Below are positions 8,218 through 15,581 of a DNA stretch of 64,000 nucleotides, in pieces. The stretch is from Spirochaetota bacterium. Its GTDB lineage: Bacteria > Spirochaetota > Spirochaetia > Treponematales > Treponemataceae. The notes below the pieces were generated by a model that saw nothing but the letters and a program-made list of their open reading frames with translations, made no database searches and was not told the DNA's origin. How positions within the stretch are numbered: position 1 is the stretch's first letter; every line of letters begins with the position of its first letter. The translations under genes and the position numbers were made by a program. The stretch spans positions 248,001 through 312,000 of the forward strand of contig JAEXRH010000008.1 of assembly GCA_023438065.1 (NCBI GenBank). Direction: 5' to 3'.

Positions 8218-9084
8218 TTAACAGCCTTTTTTTACCGGAATCCATATTTCGAAAACCTCTTCGGCGCTTCCGGAAACCTGGAATTCAAGCTCCGGTCCCT
8301 CGTCGTGAATGTAATCCGTGGCGGGGAACCACTCGCCGTAAATCGCTTTCCAGAGTCGCTGGTGGGCCTCAGATGTCGCTCCCTTTCCCGTGAAAACGGC
8401 CCAGGTCAACGCCGGAATGTCGATTTGCCGATAGTCCCCCAGTTCGTCGCTTTCGTTCGGCTCGATCGCGAACATATAGTCGAACTCCTCCATTTCGGGC
8501 GTGAAGCCGAGACATGCCCCGATGTTCGCGCCCTTAAAAAGGCCGTTCTTGTCCGCGAGTCGACCGAGCTTTTCGATTTCGCCGGTCTCGATCAGCTCGT
8601 CCAATGCCCGGGGTATATCCCGGTAATTCTGTCCGTCTTTCGCGGTGAACTCGCGGACGATCCCGGCAAGGGTGAACCCGCCTGTCGCGCGTATTTCATA
8701 GTCGGTGGGGGTATTCCCGCTGACCGACAATTGGAACGAGAGGGGGGGATACGCCTTGATGACAACCCCGGAATCCCGTGCCGTGCCCGGCGCGAAACCG
8801 TGCATGCGCTTGAAGGCGCGGGTAAAGGATGCCTGCGTTTCATAGCCGTACTTGAGAGCCGTTTCGAGAATGCCCGCCCCGTTCACGATTTCTTGCGCGG
8901 CGAGCGTCAATCTCCTGCACCGTATGTATTCCGAGAGCGTCATATCGGAAAGGATATGAAACATTTTCTGAAAGTGAAACGAACTCGTATTGGCTTGGGC
9001 CGCGATGGTGCGCGAATCGAGTGGTTCCGTGAGATGTCCGTCAATGTATCGAAGGGCCTGATTCAGACGTTTGATCCAGTTCAT
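8218..9084 (-). CDS. AraC-family regulator with GyrI-like effector domain
   Basis: An N-terminal AraC DNA-binding domain (residues ~5-105: DSRTIAAQANTSSFHFQKMF; ILETALKYGYETQASFTRAF) is joined to a GyrI-like ligand-binding domain (~120-288) ending in the typical FEIWIPVKK. Such proteins bind small organic ligands and activate drug- or metabolite-response genes. It is the first gene of a three-gene operon with the FMN-binding lipoprotein and the lumazine-binding-like protein, the likely targets. GGGAG lies 7 nt before the ATG. Confidence 0.9.
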   Translation of the reverse strand: MNWIKRLNQALRYIDGHLTEPLDSRTIAAQANTSSFHFQKMFHILSDMTLSEYIRCRRLTLAAQEIVNGAGILETALKYGYETQASFTRAFKRMHGFAPGTARDSGVVIKAYPPLSFQLSVSGNTPTDYEIRATGGFTLAGIVREFTAKDGQNYRDIPRALDELIETGEIEKLGRLADKNGLFKGANIGACLGFTPEMEEFDYMFAIEPNESDELGDYRQIDIPALTWAVFTGKGATSEAHQRLWKAIYGEWFPATDYIHDEGPELEFQVSGSAEEVFEIWIPVKKGC

Positions 9085-9234
9085 GAGTCTCTCCCTGGTA
9101 CAGAGTAGCTCATTATCGCATCAATTGTTTGACTTTCCGTGCTTCCTTCCGGTAAAGATTCCGCGTATAGGGTCCGCACCGCTTACTGATGAATGTCTAT
9201 CGCGCGGCGCGATAATTGGTCCGTGGACGCCGGC

Positions 9235-9885
9235 CTAGAACGCCGTCCTCACGACGCGCTCGACCGTCTCGTCGATGTCCTCGAAGGCGAGGAGCTGTCG
9301 CTGGGTAACGAGGATGGTCGCGATGCCGTGAACCTTTCCCCAAAAGCCGAGAAGAATCTCGCGGTCGGTTAGCCCTTGCAGCGATTCCTCGTTACGGAGG
9401 GCGAGCGCGAGACGGCTGAACAGGCCGAAGCCGCTCCAGATCTCATCGTCTTTCATGGCGCTTGCGGTCGTATCCGTCTCGTGCCCGTCGCACGACGCGT
9501 TACCCGCTTCGGGGTTCCCGCCCAGGATGCGCGCGAAAAGATCTTCCCCGTCATGCGCGAGCGCGAAAAGGGTGATAAACTCGGGTTGCGCGACGAAATA
9601 GCGGACATAGCCGACGCCGAGTTGCATGAGCGCCTCCTTCCCGGTCGCGTCGGGGGCAACCGAGTCGAGGAGCGCGGTTCGGAAGGTATCCGCGAACTCG
9701 GCGAGAATCGCCTTGAGGAGCGCTTCTTTCGAGGTAAAATGACGGTAAGCCGCCGCGTGGCTTACGCCGAGTTTCTTGGAGAGGTTCCGGAGCGAGAAGC
9801 TGCCGATGCCGTCGCGGCACAAGGTCTTGAGGCCTTCGTCGATGAGCGTCTTTCTGAGGTTCCCGTGATGGTAGCTTTCCGTCAT
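9235..9885 (-). CDS. TetR-family repressor with WHG-type C-terminal domain
   Basis: The N-terminal TetR helix-turn-helix spans residues ~10-55 (GLKTLCRDGIGSFSLRNLSK, then LGVSHAAAYRHFTSKEALLK). The C-terminal domain ends with FWGKVHGIATILV, resembling the WHG-type TetR domain. The ATG at 9885 is chosen over the one at 9906 because the latter lies upstream of the predicted transcription start. It is divergent from two flavodoxin-like reductase genes, and two 19-bp operators lie on the shared promoter region. Autoregulation and control of the reductases are therefore likely, perhaps in response to an electrophile or quinone. Confidence 0.9.
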   Translation of the reverse strand: MTESYHHGNLRKTLIDEGLKTLCRDGIGSFSLRNLSKKLGVSHAAAYRHFTSKEALLKAILAEFADTFRTALLDSVAPDATGKEALMQLGVGYVRYFVAQPEFITLFALAHDGEDLFARILGGNPEAGNASCDGHETDTTASAMKDDEIWSGFGLFSRLALALRNEESLQGLTDREILLGFWGKVHGIATILVTQRQLLAFEDIDETVERVVRTAF

Positions 9886-9896
9886 GATTGTATGAA

Positions 9897-9967
9897 AGTA
9901 TAGCAATAAATGTTGACACTGTAAACATCATATGCTATGGTTTACTTGATGTTGACGGTGTAAACAT
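9897..9967. promoter_or_regulatory. Divergent promoters with two TetR operators
   Basis: Rightward: -35 TTGACA (9913-9918), 17-nt spacer, extended -10 TGC-TATGGT (9936-9941). Leftward: -35 TTTACA, 17-nt spacer, extended -10 TGC-TATACT (9897-9902 read on the minus strand). Two near-identical inverted repeats overlie them: ATGTTGACACTGTAAACAT (9910-9928) covers both -35 boxes, and ATGTTGACGGTGTAAACAT (9949-9967) covers the rightward start site. Their centres are 39 bp apart. Binding at the first would shut both promoters. Confidence 0.8.
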
Positions 9968-9991
9968 TGATGCCGTCCGAAAGGAGTGATC

Positions 9992-10561
9992 GTGAAGATA
10001 GGAATCCTGTACGATTCGACCGAACCTGAATCGCGCGCGCTGTATGACGCGGTGTTCAGGGTCGCGGAGAAGGCCAGCGATCGCGTCGTTACCGTGGATG
10101 CCGCGTCCGGCAGCGCGCCCGCGTGCATCAACTGCTTTCAATGCTGGATCAAGACCCCGGGAACGTGCGTCCTTCCCCACGATCGGGAAGTCGAATTCAC
10201 CGATCAGTTTTGGGACGCCGAGTATCTCGTCATCGTCTCGCGAATCCTGTGGGGCGGCTATTCCACGCGGGTCAAGCTTTACCTCGACCGGGTCCTCCCG
10301 GTGCTGCATCCGTATTTCCAGAAACGGAACGGCGAGATGCATCACCGGCTTCGATACGGCAGGTTGCCGGTTTTCCTCGCGGCGGCCTACGGGGCGAGAA
10401 CCCCGGGCGAGGAAGCGACCTTTCGCGCCCTTGCCGCGTCGAACCGCGACCAGGGACCGAGCGGACGCGATCACGGTCATTTCCTCGTCGGAGTCGGCGA
10501 GAATACCGCCGACCGCGCGGCCGCGTGCGGCGAGTGGCTTTCCATGGAGATAGCGAAATGA
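9992..10561 (+). CDS. Flavodoxin-like NAD(P)H-dependent reductase (WrbA/FMN-reductase type)
   Basis: A 189-residue flavodoxin-fold protein: an N-terminal strand-loop (KIGILYDSTEPESRALYDAV) for FMN phosphate, a conserved CINCFQCWIKTPGTCVLPHD region typical of multimeric FMN reductases and iron-sulfur flavoproteins, and a flavin-site loop around SRILWGGYS. The GTG at 9992 is chosen because AAGGAG lies 5 nt upstream; the GTG at 9986 sits inside that site. It overlaps the next gene by ATGA and is controlled by the divergent TetR repressor. The substrate is unknown. Confidence 0.8.
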   Translation: MKIGILYDSTEPESRALYDAVFRVAEKASDRVVTVDAASGSAPACINCFQCWIKTPGTCVLPHDREVEFTDQFWDAEYLVIVSRILWGGYSTRVKLYLDRVLPVLHPYFQKRNGEMHHRLRYGRLPVFLAAAYGARTPGEEATFRALAASNRDQGPSGRDHGHFLVGVGENTADRAAACGEWLSMEIAK

Positions 10562-11247
10562 AGGTATACGCGATAAACGGCAGCGCCAAGGGCGAGGCCT
10601 CCAATTCCCGCGAGATGATCTCGATCGTTCAGGGGTATCTCGGGCGAGACGTCGAGATCGGGGTCGTCTCCCAGATCAGGCAATACCGGAAACCCGACGA
10701 CTCGGTCTTCCCCGCGATGGCGGAAAGCGACGTCCTCCTCGTTTCGTCGAGTCTCTACGTCGACGCTCTTCCCGCGACCCTCACGGCCTTTCTCGAGCGG
10801 TACGCCGCGTACCTTGCGGGGCCGGGAAGGGACGCGCGCGCGCCTCTCCAACGCGTGTTCGCCTGCGTGAACTGCGGGTTTTTCGAGGGCGCGCAAAACG
10901 CGTCCGCGCTCGAGATCATTGCCCATTTTTCCGCGGCCTCGGGCCTTCGGTGGTCGGGCGGCGTCGGGATCGGCACGGGCGAGATGATCGCGGGGCTTAA
11001 GGACTCCCCGGTCGACATGCCGATCCGAAAACCCGTGACCCGGGCGCTCCGCGCGATCGCCGAGGCCATCGCCGAAGGCCCTGACGGGAAGCTCGCGGAG
11101 AACCGCTTCGTTCAGCATGCCTTTCCCTCGATTCTCTACAAGCTCGCCGGCGAGGCGGGCTGGCGAAAACAGGCGAAGGCGAACGGGCTTAAATCCCGCG
11201 ACCTTTTCCGCAAACCCCTCGAGCCTGCGGCGGAAACGGGCAGGTAA
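10558..11247 (+). CDS. Flavodoxin-like NAD(P)H-dependent oxidoreductase
   Basis: A second flavodoxin-fold protein (229 residues). It starts MKVYAINGSAKGEASNSREM, the FMN-phosphate loop of the FMN-reductase family, with a second loop near SSSLYVDALPATLTAFLERY and a Cys-containing segment FACVNCGFFEG. The ATG overlaps the stop codon of the preceding reductase by 4 nt, so the pair is co-translated and may act as partners on the same substrate. About 100 bp without a gene separate it from the ABC-F gene. Confidence 0.75.
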   Translation: MKVYAINGSAKGEASNSREMISIVQGYLGRDVEIGVVSQIRQYRKPDDSVFPAMAESDVLLVSSSLYVDALPATLTAFLERYAAYLAGPGRDARAPLQRVFACVNCGFFEGAQNASALEIIAHFSAASGLRWSGGVGIGTGEMIAGLKDSPVDMPIRKPVTRALRAIAEAIAEGPDGKLAENRFVQHAFPSILYKLAGEAGWRKQAKANGLKSRDLFRKPLEPAAETGR

Positions 11248-11346
11248 CGAAGGGGGGTAAAGAACCCGGCGCGCGGATTGCGCCCCACGCAGGGCTATTC
11301 GCCCCGCATGGAGTCGTCTCCCCGCGCGCCGCCGTGATCGCCTTTC

Positions 11347-13311
11347 TCAGTTCCACTCGGCGTAGAGCCGTTCGATGAGCGTGCCCGTTTCCGCGAGCGA
11401 GTTTCCGAGGGCGCGCGCTTTCTTGAGGTCTCCCGCGCCGTACGCGGCGGTAAGCTCCCGCTCGAGCCGGTCGCGTTCTTGCTCGAGAAGGACGATCCGT
11501 TTCTCGATCGCGTCCGTTTCCTTCGCGCTTCCTTTCGCTCCCTTCGCGTCGTTTCTCCCCGCGCTTCCGGGCACCGTCCGCGCGCCGTCCCCGTTCTCCC
11601 CGCCCGGCTTCGATCCGTCCCGCGCCCGGGTGATCGTCGACGCCCTGCCCGCCACGGAGGCCGCGCGCCCCGACGTGAATGGCGTGATCCCCCGCGATCC
11701 GTATTTCCGGTACCAGAACTCGGAGAAATTCCCGTCATGCTCGACGAAGTCCCGGTCCTCGATCTCGACGACCCGCGTCGCGACGCGATCGAGAAAGAAG
11801 CGGTCGTGCGAGACGACGAGAATCGTTCCCTCGAACTCCGCAATCGCGTCCTCGATGGCCTCGCAGGAGGCGATGTCGAGGTGGTTCGTCGGCTCGTCGA
11901 GGATGAGGAAGTTCGCGCGCGCGATCGCGGCGAGCGCGAGTTGGAGCCTGTTGAGCTCACCGCCCGAAAGCGAGCCGATCTTCCTCGCGAGCGATTCCCT
12001 CGGGAACAAAAAGCGCGAGAGCGCCTTGCCCGCCTCGTCCCCGTTCTTGAGCCCCGCGGCGAGGCACGCGTCGAGGAGCGTCGCGTCCCGGTCGAGCCGG
12101 TCCCCGTGCTGGGTTACGTACGCGACCGTCATGCTCGGCCCGATCCGGACGAGCGGGTTCCCTTTCGCCCCCTCGCGGAGTATCGCGTCGAGGAATGTCG
12201 TCTTTCCCGAGCCGTTACGCCCGACGAGGGCGATCCGCTCCCCCGGCTCGATCGCGAGGCATACATCCTCGAGGAGGGCGCGCGCGCGGTCTCCTTCCCC
12301 GACGACGCACGAGAAGTCGGTCACGGTGAGCGCGCGGTCCGCGCGCGATTTTTCGCCAGCGAAGGCGACGGAGAACGACGAATCGGGATCGGCCGGTTTG
12401 TCGCGCGCGGTTTCACGCGCCTTCTCGAGCTGCGTTTTCCGCGCGCGGAGGCGTCGCCCCCATTTCGGGTCGGGATGCGCGCGCGCGATTATCTCGAAGC
12501 GTTTCACGAGCTCCTCGAGTCGCTCGAGCTTTTTCATGTCGGCCCGATACGCCATTCCCCCCGAGACTGCCTTCCTGAGCCGCTCGATCCGGTATGCCGA
12601 GTAATTTCCCGCGTAGGATACGGCCTTGCCTCCCTCTATCTCGATGACGCGGGTGACCGTGCGGTCGAGGAGATAGCGGTTGTGCGAGACGACGAGCACC
12701 GCTCCCGGGTATTCGCGGATGAACCCCTCGAGCCAGGTGAGTCCCCAGAAGTCGAGGTGGTTTCCCGGCTCGTCGAGGACGAGAAGCTCCGGCCGCGCCG
12801 CGATGGCGCGCGCGAGGGCGAGGACGTTCTTTTCCCCGCCCGAGAGCGAGTCGACCTCGACTGCAGCGCGCTCGCCGAGACCGAGTCCCTCGAGGTAGCG
12901 GCCCGCGCGATCCTCGGCCTCGTCGCCCCCGCTCCGCTCGTATTTCTCGCGAAGCTCGCCGTAGCGCGCGAGGATCGCGTCGAGCTTTTTTCCTTCGGCG
13001 TTCCCCATCGCGGCCTCGAGCCCCTCGAGTTCCTTCCGCATGAGGCGTGCTGCTTCGCTCACGAAGTCGAGCGCCGTTCCCGCGAAATCCGGGAAGCGTT
13101 GCGGCACGGTCTCGATCTCGACGTCCCCCGCCTTCGAGACGGTTCCCGAGTAATCCGCGTCCTCGCCCGAGAGAATCCTCAAGAGGGTCGTTTTCCCTGC
13201 GCCGTTTCGCCCGATGAGCGCGACCTTCTCGCCGCGCGCGATATGCGCGCTCACGCCCGCGAGGATAACCGTTCCCGCGTAGTCCTTCTTTATGTCCCTG
13301 ATGTCGATCAT
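11347..13311 (-). CDS. ABC-F family ATPase (ribosome-associated, Uup/ribosome-protection type)
   Basis: Two ABC ATPase domains in one 654-residue chain with no membrane segments, the ABC-F layout. Walker A sites are GRNGAGKTT and GRNGSGKTT, signatures LSGGEKNVLAL and LSGGELNRLQL, Walker B LLVLDEP and FLILDEPTNHLD. A charged linker joins the domains, and a C-terminal coiled coil follows (EKRIVLLEQERDRLEREL), as in Uup. ABC-F proteins act at the ribosomal E site as translation factors or antibiotic-resistance proteins; which applies here is open. The ATG at 13311 follows AAGGAG and matches the family start. The leader contains a small ORF and an intrinsic terminator, suggesting drug- or stall-induced attenuation. 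Confidence 0.9.
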   Translation of the reverse strand: MIDIRDIKKDYAGTVILAGVSAHIARGEKVALIGRNGAGKTTLLRILSGEDADYSGTVSKAGDVEIETVPQRFPDFAGTALDFVSEAARLMRKELEGLEAAMGNAEGKKLDAILARYGELREKYERSGGDEAEDRAGRYLEGLGLGERAAVEVDSLSGGEKNVLALARAIAARPELLVLDEPGNHLDFWGLTWLEGFIREYPGAVLVVSHNRYLLDRTVTRVIEIEGGKAVSYAGNYSAYRIERLRKAVSGGMAYRADMKKLERLEELVKRFEIIARAHPDPKWGRRLRARKTQLEKARETARDKPADPDSSFSVAFAGEKSRADRALTVTDFSCVVGEGDRARALLEDVCLAIEPGERIALVGRNGSGKTTFLDAILREGAKGNPLVRIGPSMTVAYVTQHGDRLDRDATLLDACLAAGLKNGDEAGKALSRFLFPRESLARKIGSLSGGELNRLQLALAAIARANFLILDEPTNHLDIASCEAIEDAIAEFEGTILVVSHDRFFLDRVATRVVEIEDRDFVEHDGNFSEFWYRKYGSRGITPFTSGRAASVAGRASTITRARDGSKPGGENGDGARTVPGSAGRNDAKGAKGSAKETDAIEKRIVLLEQERDRLERELTAAYGAGDLKKARALGNSLAETGTLIERLYAEWN

Positions 13312-13383
13312 GATTTCGTTCTCCTTTTCGTCTTCCCGACCATGGCGCGCGGGGAAGGGGAACGGCGCGGATTGCGCGAAGGC

Positions 13384-13434
13384 AAAAAAAAACCGCGGGG
13401 CCCCTTCCGTTTTCGGGATAGGGTGCCCTGCGGT
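13384..13434 (-). terminator. Intrinsic terminator in the ABC-F leader (probable attenuator)
   Basis: On the minus strand ACCGC (13434-13430) pairs with GCGGT (13396-13392). The stem continues through GGGC/GCCC and CCC/GGG and is followed by nine T residues. It lies 73 nt upstream of the ABC-F start and downstream of the small leader ORF, so it would block expression unless read through. Confidence 0.75.
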
Positions 13435-13456
13435 CATCGGGACCGGGGACGCGCGA

Positions 13457-13570
13457 TCAGTCGATCGTCGCCTGCTTCCGGTCGGTATATACCGCTTTGG
13501 ACAGACCTCTCCCGTAAGCGGCGTCGGTACCTGCGGTCCTGACGATTACGTACGGTGCGTGTTTGTCCAT
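13457..13570 (-). CDS. 37-residue leader peptide ORF upstream of the ABC-F gene
   Basis: An ATG at 13570 opens 37 codons (MDKHAPYVIVRTAGTD...KQATID) ending with TGA at 13457, 22 nt before the terminator hairpin. GGAG lies 11 nt upstream of the ATG, a weak to moderate ribosome site. The ORF contains one copy of GACCGCAGG and one GCGGT, which could pair with each other. The GCGGT could alternatively pair with the 5' arm of the terminator. A ribosome stalled early in this ORF would favour readthrough. It resembles the upstream ORFs of antibiotic-induced ABC-F genes. Translation is inferred, not shown. Confidence 0.45.
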   Translation of the reverse strand: MDKHAPYVIVRTAGTDAAYGRGLSKAVYTDRKQATID

Positions 13571-13642
13571 GGTCGGGTGTTCTCCAGCGAACAAGTGTTT
13601 TTACCGCTCCTGCGGTCTTGCCGGCAATACCGGTTAAGAATC

Positions 13643-13672
13643 AGCTTAATCCCTGATCGGGCATGCCGTCAA
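13643..13672 (-). promoter_or_regulatory. Possible promoter of the ABC-F leader
   Basis: Minus-strand TTGACG (13667-13672), an 18-nt spacer and TAAGCT (13643-13648). It would give a leader of about 325 nt holding the small ORF and terminator. The -10 is a weak match. Confidence 0.4.
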
Positions 13673-13767
13673 GGCCTTGCGCGCGCGGAGCGAGGACAAA
13701 GAACTCCCGTGCCCGGTTAATTCCCGGCCGGGTTTTCGCCCCGAGCGTTTCGGGATAGAATATGCGC

Positions 13768-14520
13768 ATGGCTACCTATCAAACCTGGCCTGCGGGGAAT
13801 GGCGTCACCGTGACGCGGATCCTCGGCGGGAGAAGCGGTTCCTTCCTCGTATCGTCGGGAGATCGGCGCCTTCTCGTCGATACGGGAACCCCGCGGGATC
13901 GGCGCCGCCTTGCCGCGCGCCTCGGGTCCCTCGGCGTCGATCGCGTCGACTGGCTCGTGCTTACCCATACCCATTACGACCACGCGGGGAACGCGCGCTT
14001 CGTCAGGGAACGCTTCGGCGCCCGTGTCGTCGTGCACCGCGCGGAAGCGGAGTACCTTTCGCGCGGCGTTACCGACGGCGAGGGCGTCGTTCCCCGGGGC
14101 ACCAATCCGCCCCTCCGGTTCGTCACCGACCGGCTCGAGGGCGCGCTGAAGCGCGCGCTTTCCTTCGAGCCCTGCGCGGCCGATCTCGCCGTCGACGCTC
14201 CGCTCGACTTCGCGGGCGAAGGGCTCGGGGTTCGGCTCGTCAATACGCCGGGGCATTCCATCGGCTCGATCAGCGCGATCGCGGGCGACTCGGTCGCGAT
14301 TGTCGGGGACGCGGCCTTCGGCGTGTTTCCCGGTTCCGCCTTCCCGCCTTTCGCGTGGGACGCGGAGCGGCTCGTCGAGAGCTGGGCAATCCTCCTCGGG
14401 ACGTCGTGCGCCCTTTTTATCCCCGCGCACGGAAGGCCCGTCGCGCGTTCTCTCGTCGAGCGTGAGTGGGCGAAACGACGGTTTGCGAGCGCGGGGATGA
14501 GGGAGGATATTTATGGATGA
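13768..14520 (+). CDS. MBL-fold metallohydrolase
   Basis: A metallo-beta-lactamase-fold hydrolase of about 250 residues. The metal motif HTHYDHAGN (HxHxDH) is present, with VNTPGHSIGSISAI supplying the next histidine, GDAAFG the bridging aspartate and FIPAHGRPV the last histidine. The closest general group is glyoxalase-II-like or MBL hydrolases; the substrate is not evident. A -10 TAGAAT ends 6 nt before the ATG at 13768 and there is no ribosome site, suggesting a leaderless message; another in-frame ATG lies at 13762. It overlaps the downstream HD gene by 8 nt, so the two are coupled. Confidence 0.85.
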   Translation: MATYQTWPAGNGVTVTRILGGRSGSFLVSSGDRRLLVDTGTPRDRRRLAARLGSLGVDRVDWLVLTHTHYDHAGNARFVRERFGARVVVHRAEAEYLSRGVTDGEGVVPRGTNPPLRFVTDRLEGALKRALSFEPCAADLAVDAPLDFAGEGLGVRLVNTPGHSIGSISAIAGDSVAIVGDAAFGVFPGSAFPPFAWDAERLVESWAILLGTSCALFIPAHGRPVARSLVEREWAKRRFASAGMREDIYG

Positions 14521-15100
14521 GACGCGGTTTCAAAAGCAGATCGACTTTATCGTCGAGGTCGACAAAATCAAGTCGATCGTGCGGAGGTCCCGCCTGTTCG
14601 ACGGGTCCCGTTTCGAGAACGACGCCGAGCACTCCTGGACGATCTGCCTCATGGCGACGCTCTTCCGCGAGTACGCGAATTTCCCGGTGAACATCGAGCG
14701 GGTCCTTCTCATGCTCCTCGTGCACGACGTCGTCGAGGTGGACGCGGGCGACACCTTCCTCTACTCACCCGACCGCGCGAGCGCGCACGAACGCGAGGAC
14801 CGCGCCGCGAGACGGATCTTCGGCCTCCTTGACGGCGATCAGGGCGGCGAGCTGTACGCGGCCTGGCAGGAGTTCGAGGAGCGAAAGACGAACGAGGCGA
14901 AGTTCGCAGCCGTCTTCGACCGGTTCGAGCCCTTGCTGCAGAATTTCCTCAACGAGGGATACACCTGGAAGAAAAACGGCGTCAGGAAGGCGCAGGTGCT
15001 CGAGATGAACCGGCATATCGCCGAGGGCTCGTCCGAGATATGGGAGTTTCTCGACAAACTCATAGACGAGAGCGTCGCGCGGGGCTATCTCGCCGAATAG
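14513..15100 (+). CDS. HD-domain phosphohydrolase (YfbR/HDDC2-like)
   Basis: A 195-residue HD-domain protein. The metal ligands are visible as ENDAEHSW (H), LLVHDVVEVDAGD (HD and following D), and a further acidic residue in the helical C-terminal half. Length and motif spacing fit the YfbR/HDDC2 group of 5'-deoxynucleotidases, which hydrolyse deoxynucleoside monophosphates; this substrate is an inference. GGGAGG lies 6 nt before the ATG, and the start overlaps the MBL hydrolase gene. Confidence 0.85.
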   Translation: MDETRFQKQIDFIVEVDKIKSIVRRSRLFDGSRFENDAEHSWTICLMATLFREYANFPVNIERVLLMLLVHDVVEVDAGDTFLYSPDRASAHEREDRAARRIFGLLDGDQGGELYAAWQEFEERKTNEAKFAAVFDRFEPLLQNFLNEGYTWKKNGVRKAQVLEMNRHIAEGSSEIWEFLDKLIDESVARGYLAE

Positions 15101-15116
15101 CGCGGGGGAGGCAAGC

Positions 15117-15581
15117 ATGGAAGATTCACCCTTTTACCGCGAGTGGTTCGCGGGCGTGAACGATTTTCTCGATCGCGCGTCGGGCGCGGCCTTCGCCGAG
15201 TTCATCGACCGGTGCGCGGAATCCTGCTCCGCCTCGTACTCGCGCGGGGTCTACGAGCGCGCGTTTTCGGGCGGCGCGTCCGTCGCGGACGGCCTTGCCG
15301 CGCTCAAGCGGGAATTCGCCGATTTCGACTACACCCTCGACGGAAACCGGATCGAGATCCGCTTCGCGCGATGCGGCTGCGATCTCGTGAACGACGGATT
15401 GATCTCGTCGCCGCGCCTGTGCGCGTGCTCGGTCGCGAGCTGCCGGAAGAACTGGGAGACGGTGCTTGGGCCGGGAAGCGTTTCGGTCGAGCTCAAGGAA
15501 AGCGTTCTCCGGGGAGACCGGCGGTGCGTCCTTGCCGTAACGATTCTCTCGCCGTCAGGCGATCGCGGGGCTAAAGGTTAG
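15117..15581 (+). CDS. Hypothetical protein with clustered cysteines
   Basis: A 154-residue soluble protein with no signal peptide. The C-terminal half holds a cysteine cluster (RFARCGCDLVNDG, then RLCACSVASCRKNW), followed by VSVELKESVLRGDRRCVLAV. The pattern suggests a metal-binding or small sensor domain related to V4R/DUF6144-type proteins, but I cannot assign it firmly. GGGGGAGG lies 5 nt before the ATG, 16 nt after the HD gene, so the three genes probably form an operon. The end overlaps the convergent CorA gene by 4 bp. Confidence 0.6.
   Translation: MEDSPFYREWFAGVNDFLDRASGAAFAEFIDRCAESCSASYSRGVYERAFSGGASVADGLAALKREFADFDYTLDGNRIEIRFARCGCDLVNDGLISSPRLCACSVASCRKNWETVLGPGSVSVELKESVLRGDRRCVLAVTILSPSGDRGAKG

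Noticed and set aside
13384..13434. Terminator of a gene lying to the right of the ABC-F gene
   Set aside because: No minus-strand gene lies upstream other than the 37-codon leader ORF, so the hairpin belongs to the ABC-F leader.
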